The position numbers and the translations under genes were made by a program. 48,790 nt of DNA, from NCBI GenBank assembly GCA_012517815.1, contig JAAYUF010000007.1, positions 1 through 48,790 on the forward strand, written 5' to 3'. This document shows positions 24,629 to 33,587 of the stretch, in pieces. Position 1 is the first letter of the stretch. Each line of letters opens with the position of its first letter. Under the pieces are notes generated by a model that saw only the letters and a program-made list of their open reading frames with translations, was not told the origin of the DNA and did not search any database. This stretch comes from Clostridiales bacterium. GTDB taxonomy: Bacteria > Bacillota > Clostridia > Christensenellales > Aristaeellaceae.

Positions 24629-25845
24629 ACAAGCTCAACGGAACCGTGATCGTCACCTACCGCTGCAACGCGCGCTGCAACATGTGCAGCCGCTACAAGC
24701 GACCCTCCCGCGCGGAGGAGGAGATCACGCTTGCAACCATCCGCAAGCTGCCGCCCATGTACTTCACCAACGTGACCGGCGGCGAGCCCTTCATCCGGGA
24801 GGATCTGCCCGAGATCATCCGGGAGCTTCGCAAAAAAAGCGACCGCATCGTCATTTCCACCAACGGCTACTTTACCGACCGGATCCTCGCGCTGTGCCGG
24901 GAGTATCCCGACATCGGCATCCGCGTTTCCATCGAGGGGCTGGAGGAGACCAACAACCGCATCCGCGGCCTGCCGGACGGATTCAACCGCGGGTATGAAA
25001 CGCTGCGCAAACTCGTGGACATGGGCATGAAGGACGTCGGCTTCGGCATGACCGTGCAGGACGCCAACGCAAAGGACCTGCTGGCGCTCTACGACCTGTC
25101 CGACAAAATGGGCATGGAATTTGCCACGGCAACCCTGCACAACTCGTTTTACTTTGTGGAGGCCAAGAACATCATCCACGACCGCCCGATGGTAGCCAAG
25201 GCCTTCGAGGAGCTCATCAACGCGCTGCTGCGCTCCAACAGCCCCAAAAAGTGGTTCCGCGCCTACTTCAACCACGGCCTGATCAACTACCTCTACGGGC
25301 AGAAGCGCCTGCTCCGCTGCGACATGGCGTTTGACACCTTCTTCATCGACCCCTACGGCGACGTGATGCCCTGCAACGGCACCCGGGATAAGGAAGTCAT
25401 GGGCAACCTCAACGAAAGCGAAACCTGGGAAGCGCTGTGGAACAGCGAACAGGCCGACCGCGTGCGCCGCAAGGTGCGCTGCTGCGACCGCCGCTGCTGG
25501 ATGATCGGCTCGGCTTCCCCCGCGATGCGCAAGTACGTGTGGAAGTCCGCGCTGTGGGTGGCACGGCACAAGTTTCTGCGGTTCTTCCGCGATGCAAAGT
25601 ACAGCATGTACGAGCTCAAAGCCGTGCGCGACCACCGCGACGGCAAGCTCAGCAAGGAGGAGATGGACCGCCTGTCCACGTGCGACCTGTCCGCGCCGGT
25701 CCGCGACGGCCTCTCCGACGCCTCCCGGGAACGGTTGGCCGACCGCAGCGGCGAGGACATCGTGGACGAGGAGGTCGCGGCGCAGGAAACCCGCGCGCGC
25801 AGCGCAAACGCGGCCCGGCCGGCGCCGGCGCCGGAGAAAGGGTGA
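24625..25845 (+). CDS. radical SAM protein with SPASM-like domain in the polysaccharide locus
   Basis: A 406-residue protein. The radical SAM cluster motif C-x3-C-x2-C is at residues 14, 18 and 21 (YRCNARCNMCSRY). TGGEPFIREDLPEII supplies the SAM-binding GGEP, and IVISTNGYFTD and IRVSIEGLEETNNRIRGL follow. A C-terminal SPASM-like segment (CDMAFDTFFIDPYGDVMPCN, GNLNESETWEALWNS, CCDRRCW) should hold an auxiliary iron-sulfur cluster. A further 100 charged residues end in an Ala/Pro-rich tail. Its start overlaps the preceding GT stop (ATGA), so it is made together with sugar-building enzymes. SPASM enzymes usually modify peptides, but some oxidise or epimerise sugars. The substrate here is unknown and could be a glycan or lipid intermediate. 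Confidence 0.88.
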   Translation: MNKLNGTVIVTYRCNARCNMCSRYKRPSRAEEEITLATIRKLPPMYFTNVTGGEPFIREDLPEIIRELRKKSDRIVISTNGYFTDRILALCREYPDIGIRVSIEGLEETNNRIRGLPDGFNRGYETLRKLVDMGMKDVGFGMTVQDANAKDLLALYDLSDKMGMEFATATLHNSFYFVEAKNIIHDRPMVAKAFEELINALLRSNSPKKWFRAYFNHGLINYLYGQKRLLRCDMAFDTFFIDPYGDVMPCNGTRDKEVMGNLNESETWEALWNSEQADRVRRKVRCCDRRCWMIGSASPAMRKYVWKSALWVARHKFLRFFRDAKYSMYELKAVRDHRDGKLSKEEMDRLSTCDLSAPVRDGLSDASRERLADRSGEDIVDEEVAAQETRARSANAARPAPAPEKG

Positions 25846-25851
25846 GAAACC

Positions 25852-26403
25852 ATGCGGCATAAAACGCTTATCGAGCTGTACGTGCTCCTGCGCAGCCGGG
25901 GCAACGCGCGCAAGCGGGCGGCGATCTATCGCAGGCTGGGCGTCTTTCACCGGATGGGCACGCCCTGCCTCTACCAGCCCGTGCGGCTGCCCAGCGAGCC
26001 CAACCTGGTGTCCATCGGCGACAACGTCAACATCGCCGCCGGGGTGACGTTTGTGACCCACGACGTGATCCACTCCATGCTGATTTACAAGAACGACCCC
26101 GCGTACCCCGTGAGCGACAACGGTTTTTACATGGGCACCATCCAAATCGGCGACAACGTGATGATCGGGCAAAACGCCATCCTGATGTACAACACCAGAA
26201 TCGGCTCCAACGTCATCGTCGCCGCGGGCAGCGTGGTTACCAAAGACGTGCCCGACGGCGCGATCGTGGGCGGCAACCCGGCCAGGGTGATCGGCAGCCT
26301 GCAGGCGCTGGCCCGGAAGCGGGCAACCGAAACCATGGGCATGCCCGACGACAACGCGCCGCTTGAAACCATCAACCGTTACTTCTGGGACAGGGCTGAA
26401 TGA
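25852..26403 (+). CDS. hexapeptide-repeat O-acyltransferase
   Basis: A 183-residue left-handed beta-helix acyltransferase of the CatB/maltose-acetyltransferase group. Hexapeptide turns are visible in VSIGDNVNIAAGVTFVTHD, IQIGDNVMIGQNAILMYNT and RIGSNVIVAAGSVVTKDVP, and the family end motif GGNPARVIG is present. His70 in FVTHDVI is the expected catalytic histidine. It probably O-acetylates a sugar of the repeat unit using acetyl-CoA in the cytoplasm. GAGAAACC precedes the ATG, 6 bases after the radical SAM gene. The stop overlaps the next GT start (26400-26403). Confidence 0.9.
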   Translation: MRHKTLIELYVLLRSRGNARKRAAIYRRLGVFHRMGTPCLYQPVRLPSEPNLVSIGDNVNIAAGVTFVTHDVIHSMLIYKNDPAYPVSDNGFYMGTIQIGDNVMIGQNAILMYNTRIGSNVIVAAGSVVTKDVPDGAIVGGNPARVIGSLQALARKRATETMGMPDDNAPLETINRYFWDRAE

Positions 26404-27467
26404 TGAAGATTGCTGTGATTGCCCACGGCCTGAGCAGCGGAGGCGCGGAGCGCGTCGCCGCCATCCTGGCCAACCGCTTGGCCGCCCGGGGCCACGAGGT
26501 GCTGTTCCTCGCGGCCTATTCCCCGGAGCGGGAGTACGCGCTGGACCGGCGTATCCGCTACGAAGCCGTCCTGCCGGGCCGTTCGGCCGGGCTGCTGCGC
26601 CTTTACGAGCGGAGCGTGCTCCTGTTGCGGCTGGTGCGGGAATTCCGCGCGGACGCGGTGTTTTCGTTCATCACCGACGCGCTGGTGCCGCTGGTCCTCA
26701 GCGGGATTCCCGTGATTCCCTCCCTGCGCACCGATCCGGGCCGGGTGCAGTCCCGCAAGCTGCGCGGCCTGATCCAGACGTTTGTGTTCCACCGCGCCCA
26801 CGCGGTCGTGTTCCAGACGGAACAGGCCCGCGATTTCTACGGCCCCGCCATCCGGCGCAAGGGCGCGGTGATCGGCAACCCCCTCACCCCGGACCTGCCC
26901 GACTGGGACGCGGCGAACCATCGCCGGGTGATCCTCGCCGCCTGCCGGCTGGTGCCGCAGAAAAACCTGCCGATGCTGATGGACGCCTTTGTCCGTTTCC
27001 ACAAGCTGCACCCGGATTACACGCTGGAAATCTACGGCGAGGCGGAATCGCCTGCCTACCTGGCCGAGCTGACCCGCTACCGCGACAGCAGCGGCGCGGC
27101 GGACTCCGTGGCTTTCATGGGGCGCTCCGCCGCCATTCACGAGGTGATGAAGAACTCCGCCGCGTTCGTGCTCTCCTCCGATTATGAGGGCCTGTCCAAC
27201 GCCATGCTGGAAGCCCTGGCCATCGGGGTGCCGACCGTCAGCACCGACAGCCCCCCCGGCGGCGCGCGCGCCTACATCATCGACGGCGTCAACGGGGCGC
27301 TGGTCCCCGTAGGCGACGCGGACGCGCTCTGCCGCGCGCTGTGTCGGGTCGCCCAGTCGCCGGACCTGATGCGCGCGTGGTCGCTCAACGCCCGCACCGT
27401 GCGCGGCATCCTCGGCGCGGACGCGATCTGCGACCAGTGGATCGCCCTGATCCCCCGCAGGGGATAA
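26400..27467 (+). CDS. GT4 glycosyltransferase
   Basis: A 355-residue GT-B enzyme. The N-terminal KIAVIAHGLSSGGAERVAAI with the Gly-Gly-Ala-Glu-Arg motif is typical of GT4 enzymes acting on lipid-linked oligosaccharides. The donor half shows ILAACRLVPQKNLPMLMDAF, VAFMGRSAAIHEVMKNSAAF and SSDYEGLSNAMLEALAIGVP, with both glutamates of E-x7-E, then the variant STDSPPGGARAYI, which is common in N-acetylgalactosamine transferases of the GalNAc-alpha1,4 group. ATG 26400 overlaps the acyltransferase stop; a second ATG lies at 26403. Donor specificity is not proven. Confidence 0.92.
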   Translation: MMKIAVIAHGLSSGGAERVAAILANRLAARGHEVLFLAAYSPEREYALDRRIRYEAVLPGRSAGLLRLYERSVLLLRLVREFRADAVFSFITDALVPLVLSGIPVIPSLRTDPGRVQSRKLRGLIQTFVFHRAHAVVFQTEQARDFYGPAIRRKGAVIGNPLTPDLPDWDAANHRRVILAACRLVPQKNLPMLMDAFVRFHKLHPDYTLEIYGEAESPAYLAELTRYRDSSGAADSVAFMGRSAAIHEVMKNSAAFVLSSDYEGLSNAMLEALAIGVPTVSTDSPPGGARAYIIDGVNGALVPVGDADALCRALCRVAQSPDLMRAWSLNARTVRGILGADAICDQWIALIPRRG

Positions 27468-27541
27468 CCCGCGGGAGGCGCGCCCTGCCGCCCGGCCTTC
27501 CCCGCAAGGGCTCCCATCACGCAAGAAAGTGGGGATTTCGC

Positions 27542-28438
27542 ATGCCCAAGCTGCAACGCTTACTCCGCGATCCGCGCCGTGTCATCGGCTTTTTGGCCCG
27601 TCGCCGGCTGCTGGATTTCCTGCCCGACCGGCCGTTCCTGCGCCTGCATTACTGGTCGGTGCTCCACGGCAGTCTGGATCTGGCCCACCCCGTAACCTTT
27701 AACCAGAAGCTCCAATGGCTGAAGCTCTACGACCGCAACCCCCTGTACACCACCCTGGTGGATAAGGCCGCCGTGAAGGAGTACGTCGCCTCTAAAATCG
27801 GCGAGCGCTACGTCATCCCCACGCTTGGGCTATGGGACTCGTTTGAGGACATCGACTTTGACAGGCTTCCCGATCAGTTCGTGCTGAAATGCACACACGA
27901 TTCCGGCGGCCTGATCCTCTGCCGGGACAAGGCCGCGCTGGACCGGAGCGAGGCCGCGGCGCGCATCCGGAAAACGCTGCGCACCAACTACTACAAGCAT
28001 AACCGCGAGTGGCCCTACAAGGATGTTCCCCGGAAGGTGATCGCCGAGCAGCTGTTGGTGGACGCCCGGGGCGAGCTGCCGCGCGATTACAAGTTTTTCT
28101 GCTTCCACGGCGAACCCAAGGCGATGTTCATCGTCAGCAACCGCGCCGTGGACGCCCGCAATGACTTTTTCGACATGGACTTTCACCACCTGCCCATGGT
28201 GCACGGCCACCCCAACGCGGACGTTATGCCCGAAAAGCCCGCGACGTTTGAGGAGATGAAGCGCATTGCCGCGCAGCTCTCCCAGGGGATCCCCCAGGTG
28301 CGCGTGGACCTCTACGAGCTGGACGGCCGGGTGTATTTCGGGGAGCTGACCTTTTTTGACTGGGGCGGGCTGGGGCCCTTTACGCCCGCCTGCTGGGATG
28401 AAACCTTCGGCAGCTGGCTGACGCTGCCCCGGCCTTGA
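27542..28438 (+). CDS. TupA-like ATP-grasp protein
   Basis: A 298-residue protein of the TupA-like ATP-grasp group found in teichuronopeptide and capsule loci. Markers are the N-terminal VTFNQKLQWLKLYDRNPLYT, KAAVKEYV, IGERYVIPTLGLWDSFEDID, FVLKCTHDSGG and the C-terminal RVDLYELDGRVYFGELTFF, where the acidic residues coordinate Mg-ATP. ATP-grasp members form amide or ester bonds, and TupA makes a polyglutamate/glucuronate polymer. In this locus it might attach an amino acid to the uronic acid produced through Ugd; that is inference. A weak AGTGGGG precedes the ATG. The gene is 74 bases after the GT4 gene. Confidence 0.88.
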   Translation: MPKLQRLLRDPRRVIGFLARRRLLDFLPDRPFLRLHYWSVLHGSLDLAHPVTFNQKLQWLKLYDRNPLYTTLVDKAAVKEYVASKIGERYVIPTLGLWDSFEDIDFDRLPDQFVLKCTHDSGGLILCRDKAALDRSEAAARIRKTLRTNYYKHNREWPYKDVPRKVIAEQLLVDARGELPRDYKFFCFHGEPKAMFIVSNRAVDARNDFFDMDFHHLPMVHGHPNADVMPEKPATFEEMKRIAAQLSQGIPQVRVDLYELDGRVYFGELTFFDWGGLGPFTPACWDETFGSWLTLPRP

Positions 28439-28531
28439 CCGGCATGCAGGTGAGGGCGGGGTTATGGCGAATTTGTTTTACGTCGGGCCATAACGCCGGA
28501 CGGTGAACAAGACCGGAAGCGGAGAGTGTGA

Positions 28532-29821
28532 ATGAACAGCCTGATCAGACGGCGCGATCCTCTGGGCGGCACCGATCTCGTTTTTGCCGCGTACTTCACG
28601 ACCATGTTCTGCCTGTACACCGTTACCTACATCCAGCTTGCGGCCCAGCTGTCGATCGTCGCGTACGTGCTGGTGCAACTGGTGCGCAAATCCAAACTGC
28701 GGATGAAAACCCGGGTGCTCAAGCACGAGCTGTTCCTGCTGGTCTGGCTGGGGGCGTTCGTCGGGCTGGCGTACCTCTCCCAAAACTGGGCGTACGGCAT
28801 CAAGGAAGATTCCAACACGCTGCTGACCCTGTTTCGCATCCTCATAATCGGCATCGCGATGTTCCTGTATGTGGACAGCTACCCGCGTGCGGTCGCCGTC
28901 ATGAAGGCGTTGATTTTCGCCGTGCTGATCATGAGCATGGTCGCTCTGGTCACAACGCCGCTCTCCCAATACGGGCAGGCCGGGGAGGAAGGGTTCGCCG
29001 TGCTGATCGGCCAGCAGCGCAACACCTTCGGCGCGGCCGTCACGCCGCTGACGCTTGTGTGCCTGGTGTTTGCCAGGCAGGAGCGCCTGCGCTGGGGCAA
29101 GGTTTTAAGCGCCTTTTTCCTGTTTGCGCTGGTTTGCTCGGGCTCGCGCGGCGCCATGCTGCAGTATGTGATCATCGTCCTGCTGTACGTCCTGTTCCAG
29201 CCCAACATGAAAAAGCGGGCGCAGTACATCGCCGGCGGCGTGCTGCTGACCCTGCTGGCCCTGCTGCTCTTGCAAAACATCCCCTTCCTGTACGACACGG
29301 TGCTGGTGCGCTTTCAAAACCTGATCCTCACCCTGACCGGCGAAAACCAGGCCGCCGATAAAAGCTCGCTGGGGCGCAGCCTGTATCAGGTGCTGGCGGC
29401 GAAGATGTTCCTGGACCGCCCGTGGCTGGGCTACGGCGTGGACGGCTTCTACTGCATGCTGCGCGACGTGCGCTATGTCAACGGTGTTTTCATGCGCGCC
29501 GTGTACAGCCACAGCAATTTCTCCGAAATCTCTGCCGATTTTGGAATCGTGGGTCTGGCGGTCTGGTACCTCCCGATAGGTATCGTTTGGCTGAACGCGT
29601 TCCGGCGCCGCAAGCAAAGCCAGATGATGAACATGGTGTTCGTGCTGCTGACATCCATGCTGATTTTGGACTACGCCCGCATCCCATGGTCCACGCATAT
29701 CTCCATGTATTTCTACTTCTGCCTGCTGCTTTTGTACTTCTACCTGCCCGCGGGAAGCCTGCCCGGCCGTTGGGATCCGCGGCGGACGCGGACGGCCTCC
29801 CGGACCCTTAAGCGAGGATAG
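28532..29821 (+). CDS. Wzy-type polysaccharide polymerase / O-antigen ligase family
   Basis: A 429-residue membrane protein with about 10-11 hydrophobic segments and a long outer loop (about residues 255-320) containing NQAADKSSLGRSLYQVLAA, WLGYGVDGFYCM and YSHSNFSEISADFGIVGLA. The periplasmic-type loop followed by H-x-N-F and a G-I-V-G-L stretch is diagnostic of the O-antigen polymerase/ligase superfamily. With the Wzx flippase and Wzz regulator nearby, polymerase is the better reading; the LCP enzyme would serve as ligase. A GGAGAG ribosome site precedes the ATG. The 93-base gap upstream has no feature I can name. Confidence 0.9.
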   Translation: MNSLIRRRDPLGGTDLVFAAYFTTMFCLYTVTYIQLAAQLSIVAYVLVQLVRKSKLRMKTRVLKHELFLLVWLGAFVGLAYLSQNWAYGIKEDSNTLLTLFRILIIGIAMFLYVDSYPRAVAVMKALIFAVLIMSMVALVTTPLSQYGQAGEEGFAVLIGQQRNTFGAAVTPLTLVCLVFARQERLRWGKVLSAFFLFALVCSGSRGAMLQYVIIVLLYVLFQPNMKKRAQYIAGGVLLTLLALLLLQNIPFLYDTVLVRFQNLILTLTGENQAADKSSLGRSLYQVLAAKMFLDRPWLGYGVDGFYCMLRDVRYVNGVFMRAVYSHSNFSEISADFGIVGLAVWYLPIGIVWLNAFRRRKQSQMMNMVFVLLTSMLILDYARIPWSTHISMYFYFCLLLLYFYLPAGSLPGRWDPRRTRTASRTLKRG

Positions 29822-29825
29822 AGCC

Positions 29826-30971
29826 GTGCGAATACTGATCGTCACCGTATACAACAGCGCCAACTGCGGCAGTTTTTTACAAGCGTACAGCCTCTACAGG
29901 GTCCTGGAGACGTTGGGGGGCCAGCCGGTTTTTCTGGAGCGAGCCCTGCGCCATACCGCAGCCGCGCTGCCCAATCGGCTCAGAGAGCTGCTGGCGAAAT
30001 GCCTGAAACTCCGCTTTGCCTCCGCGTGCCTTCTCTGGCGGCGCTATCGCCGCTACCGGCTGGCGCAGCGGGTTTTCCCGACGGTGCGGGAAACCGACCC
30101 GGCTTTTGCCGGGATCGACTGCGTGGTTCTCGGCAGCGATACGGTGTGGAACTTCGCCTCGCCCTACTTTCACCGAAAGGTGGACACCTACCTGGGCACG
30201 CGGTTTGCCGGCAGGCGGCGCGTCAGCTACGCCGCCTCCGCCGCCAATACGCCCTATGCGGTTTTCCGGGAGGATCCCGCGATCGGGGAGGGGCTGCGCG
30301 CGCTGGACGCTGTTTCCGTGCGGGACGCCTACACGCAAACGATCGTGGAGGAACTCACCGGGCGGCCGGCGCCCGTGGTATGCGACCCGACCCTGCTGAC
30401 CGACCGGGCCGCGCTGGACGCGCTTGCTCCGCCCATCCCGGAGAGGGGGTACATCCTGCTTTACCTGTTTGGGCGCGTTCCGCCGGAGCTGCGCCGCAGG
30501 CTGACGGAGCTGCGGCGCGATACCGGCCGCAGGCTGATCTCATTTGGCGAGTCCCGCCTGTGGTGCGACCGCAGCGTGCCATACGACCCGCACACGTTTA
30601 TCGCCTATATGAGAAACGCCGACTTTGTGGCGACCAACACCTACCACGGCACGCTTTTCGCCATCCTGTACGAACGCAACTTCGCCGATTACGGCGGCCG
30701 CAAACGCAAGATCGCCGATCTGCTGGAAGCCTGCGCGCTGACCGGTACCCTCGCTTCGCCGGGCGATCCCCTGGCCGACGCTTTCCGTCGCCCGCCGGAT
30801 TTTGCCGCCGCCAGAAGCGCGATTGCGCAAACGCGCGCGCGTTCCCTCGCATACCTGAAAGCCGCGCTGGGCGCGTCCGCCGCGAAGCCCGACGCCCAGC
30901 CTGTCCGACCCGTACCATCCGAACAAGCCTTTGACAAGGAGGAGGAACATGAGACAGCATCAAACACGTAA
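29826..30971 (+). CDS. polysaccharide pyruvyl transferase family protein
   Basis: A 381-residue protein with the PS-pyruvyl-transferase pattern: N-terminal VTVYNSANCGSFLQAYSLYR, CVVLGSDTVWNF, VSYAASAAN, AVSVRDAYTQ, VVCDPTLL, and near the end ADFVATNTYHGTLFAILYE, where the histidine is the conserved active-site residue. Members add ketal-linked pyruvate from phosphoenolpyruvate to sugars, giving a negative charge and often an anchor site for SLH domains. The start is GTG at 29826 with GCGAGGA upstream, only 4 bases after the polymerase gene. The last 23 bases overlap the next gene, implying coupled translation. The extra C-terminal 50 residues are low-complexity. Confidence 0.87.
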   Translation: MRILIVTVYNSANCGSFLQAYSLYRVLETLGGQPVFLERALRHTAAALPNRLRELLAKCLKLRFASACLLWRRYRRYRLAQRVFPTVRETDPAFAGIDCVVLGSDTVWNFASPYFHRKVDTYLGTRFAGRRRVSYAASAANTPYAVFREDPAIGEGLRALDAVSVRDAYTQTIVEELTGRPAPVVCDPTLLTDRAALDALAPPIPERGYILLYLFGRVPPELRRRLTELRRDTGRRLISFGESRLWCDRSVPYDPHTFIAYMRNADFVATNTYHGTLFAILYERNFADYGGRKRKIADLLEACALTGTLASPGDPLADAFRRPPDFAAARSAIAQTRARSLAYLKAALGASAAKPDAQPVRPVPSEQAFDKEEEHETASNT

Positions 30972-33501
30972 ACCGTTAATCCTCATCGCGCTGACCATCC
31001 TCGGGCTGCTGGTTTTCGCCGGGAGCGCCGCCGCGTCCAGCCTGGGCGGGTGGGAGCTCTTCAGCGACCCCGGCATGACCTCCGTTGAGGCGGAGAGAGC
31101 CCAAACCCTGGTCGACAGCGCCGCCTTCGCGGCGGGCGCAACCGTATCCGGCGAGACGGTACGCTTCGCCGTCGGGCAGACCGTCGCAAAGACCGACCTG
31201 CTGATGCTTCACTTTACCGCCTATGCGGAGGACCGCTGCGGCATGATCGAGATCACCGTGGGGCAGGATGCCTACCAGGCCGCCTACGCGCTGCCCACGG
31301 CGAAAACCGATTATTTCCTGCCCGTGACGGGCGTCACGGAGGTCGGCGACGTCACCGTGACGCTGACCACCGATTTGCAGCCCGCGCATATCGGGAATTT
31401 CGAGCTGGTCAATGTTCGGGTCACGCCCGTGACCACGCTGAAAACGGGCCTGTACAACCTGGACGCCGGCAGCGAAACCGTGCTGACCGAGGACATGGCG
31501 GTGGCCGCCAAGGCGACGGCGCTGCTGGCCGACGAAACGCACCTGTACGCCCTGCAGGGTGGGGTGCTGACCGTTTTCTCCCTGGAGGATCAGGCGGCCC
31601 CGAAAAAGGTCGGATTCCTCAGCGGGCTGGGCAACACGCGCGACGCTGATTTTTGCGCCAAGGGGAAAGCGCTGGTGATCACCAGCCGCGAAAACGGCCT
31701 GTACGTGGTGGATATCCGCGATCCCGAAAAGCCAAAGCTCCTGAGCAATTTCCCAACCCTTGAAATGGCGACCGGCCTGGCCGTCAGCGGGGATTACGCC
31801 TTTGTGTGCAGCCGCTACTACGGCGTGGAGATCATTGATATCCGCACGCAGAGCGAGCCGGTGCGCCGCAGCGTGATCAGCAACAATGAGGAGTTCTACG
31901 ATTGCTGCGTTTCCGGCAACTACCTGTACGCCGCCTCCTGGGCGGAGCGCAAGGTGGAGGTCTACGACGTCAGCGACGTGACCAGGCCCGTAGCGGTAAG
32001 CACCATTCCGCTGGGCGGGCAGGGCGGGGGCGTCTGCGTGCAGGACGGGCTACTGTACGTGGCCACCGGCTACAACGGCCGCAACACCGTTTCCGGCGTC
32101 GCGTCGCCGGGATACGGCACGGGCAACGGCATGGAAATCTACGATGTTTCCGACCCCGCCGCCCCCGTGTGGCTGTCCACCAGCAACATCGACGGCCGCT
32201 ACAAAAATTCGGGCAACGATCACTGGAAGGTGCGGGTCGCCGGGCATTACGCCTACTACTCCGTAACGACCCCCGGCGTGTATGTGTACGACGTGTCCGA
32301 CCCGGCCGCGCCCGTTCGGGTGGATAAGATCACCATCCGCATCCCCAGCACGTCGGAGAAGTACCGCCTGGCCACCCAGGGGCCCAACCTCCTCCCCTAC
32401 GATACCGCCGCGTTCATGCAGGGGCCGGTCATGGGGCTGGCGTTCGCGGAAGGTTCCCTGTACCTGAGCGATGTGACCAGCGGCATCTACGTATACCAGA
32501 AGGACTGGATCGTCCCGGAAACCGCCCCGGATACCGCCAAGCTGACCCAAAGCAAGCCGGCCAAGGCGGAACTGCCCGCGGTGGAGGGCTATACCGTAAC
32601 GGCGTATCAGGGGGTGGAATCCGTCTACGCAGTCGCCGCGGCGGATAACGGCCGCCTGTTTGCCGCCTGCGGCGCCGATGGCATCCATGTGCTGGACGCG
32701 AAGCTCAAGCTGGTCAAGCGCGTGGCAACCCAGGGGCCGGCGCTGGACGCGGTGATTTCCGGCGATCTCCTGTACGTGGCGGAATCCGCCGCCGGCCTGG
32801 GCGTGTACCGGATCAGCCGCGGCAACGCCTCGGAAATCGGCCGCTGGACGATGGCAGCCAACACCCTCACCGTGAGCGACATCGCCCTGAGCCCAGACGG
32901 CACGCGCATCCTGGCGCAGGCCGGCTGGACGCGCCTTACGGTGCTCGACGTGACGGACCCCGCCAGCCCGGTGCTGGATACGGCATACGGCGAAAAACCC
33001 CTGAGCGTGGGCACCATGTATTACCGCAACCTGTGCAGCGGGACGGTAGACGGCCTGGTGGGCGCGCAGGACAGCCAGAAACAGCGCTGGTTCGACTTTA
33101 CCCAGCCCGCGGAGTCCGCGATTGTTGAACTGCCCAACCCCTTCGCCTCACAGCCCAACGGCTACGCCGCCTTCGGGGAACAGACGCTGGCGGTTTACCG
33201 CAACGGCTACGTGCTGTTCGACCCGCGCGCCGCCACCGAGGAGGAGCTGAAAAACCTCACCGTGCACATGCTTCCCGGAAAGACGAAGCTCAAAGGCAAA
33301 CCGGCCGTGGAAGGGGAGCTGCTGGTGGCCAGCTTCGGTTACGGGAAGCAGGTCACCCTGGCAAGCCTGGCCGACCCGGAAAACCCGGCGCTGATCGCGC
33401 AGTTCACCGTGCCCGGTTACCCGGATACCGCCTCCTTCCTGGAGGGTTCCATCCTGATCCCCCTGCGGGTGGGCGGACTGCTCCGCCTGACGCCCAACTG
33501 A
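30949..33501 (+). CDS. secreted LVIVD-repeat beta-propeller protein
   Basis: An 850-residue protein with a signal peptide (residues 1-35, LILIALTILGLLVFAGSAAA), a beta-sandwich-like N-terminal domain (about 40-160), then propeller blades with the LVIVD motif: V-F-S-L-E-D near 208, VVDIRDPEKPKLLS near 253, IIDIRTQSEP near 295, VYDVSDVTRPVAVS near 338, IYDVSDPAAPVWLS near 397, VYDVSDPAAPVRVD near 446, VLDVTDPASPV near 665 and LASLADPENPAL near 804. A gap between 460 and 650 suggests two propellers. No anchor or sorting signal is seen. AAGGAGGAGG fixes the ATG at 30949, which overlaps the pyruvyl transferase gene by 23 bases. It is likely a surface binding or scaffold protein for the polymer. 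Confidence 0.87.
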   Translation: MRQHQTRKPLILIALTILGLLVFAGSAAASSLGGWELFSDPGMTSVEAERAQTLVDSAAFAAGATVSGETVRFAVGQTVAKTDLLMLHFTAYAEDRCGMIEITVGQDAYQAAYALPTAKTDYFLPVTGVTEVGDVTVTLTTDLQPAHIGNFELVNVRVTPVTTLKTGLYNLDAGSETVLTEDMAVAAKATALLADETHLYALQGGVLTVFSLEDQAAPKKVGFLSGLGNTRDADFCAKGKALVITSRENGLYVVDIRDPEKPKLLSNFPTLEMATGLAVSGDYAFVCSRYYGVEIIDIRTQSEPVRRSVISNNEEFYDCCVSGNYLYAASWAERKVEVYDVSDVTRPVAVSTIPLGGQGGGVCVQDGLLYVATGYNGRNTVSGVASPGYGTGNGMEIYDVSDPAAPVWLSTSNIDGRYKNSGNDHWKVRVAGHYAYYSVTTPGVYVYDVSDPAAPVRVDKITIRIPSTSEKYRLATQGPNLLPYDTAAFMQGPVMGLAFAEGSLYLSDVTSGIYVYQKDWIVPETAPDTAKLTQSKPAKAELPAVEGYTVTAYQGVESVYAVAAADNGRLFAACGADGIHVLDAKLKLVKRVATQGPALDAVISGDLLYVAESAAGLGVYRISRGNASEIGRWTMAANTLTVSDIALSPDGTRILAQAGWTRLTVLDVTDPASPVLDTAYGEKPLSVGTMYYRNLCSGTVDGLVGAQDSQKQRWFDFTQPAESAIVELPNPFASQPNGYAAFGEQTLAVYRNGYVLFDPRAATEEELKNLTVHMLPGKTKLKGKPAVEGELLVASFGYGKQVTLASLADPENPALIAQFTVPGYPDTASFLEGSILIPLRVGGLLRLTPN

Positions 33502-33510
33502 TCGTAATCC

Positions 33511-33556
33511 GCGGCACGCCGGCTCCGGGGCAAAACCCGCCGGGCCGGCGTGCCGC
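33511..33556 (+). promoter_or_regulatory. intercistronic 13-bp stem-loop ahead of the flippase gene
   Basis: GCGGCACGCCGGC (33511-33523) pairs perfectly with GCCGGCGTGCCGC (33544-33556). No T run follows. It is the second such strong hairpin within the locus and may process the transcript or reduce readthrough into the flippase gene. Confidence 0.5.
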
Positions 33557-33587
33557 CGCGCATTTCCCAAGGAGGTGACCCCCCGCC

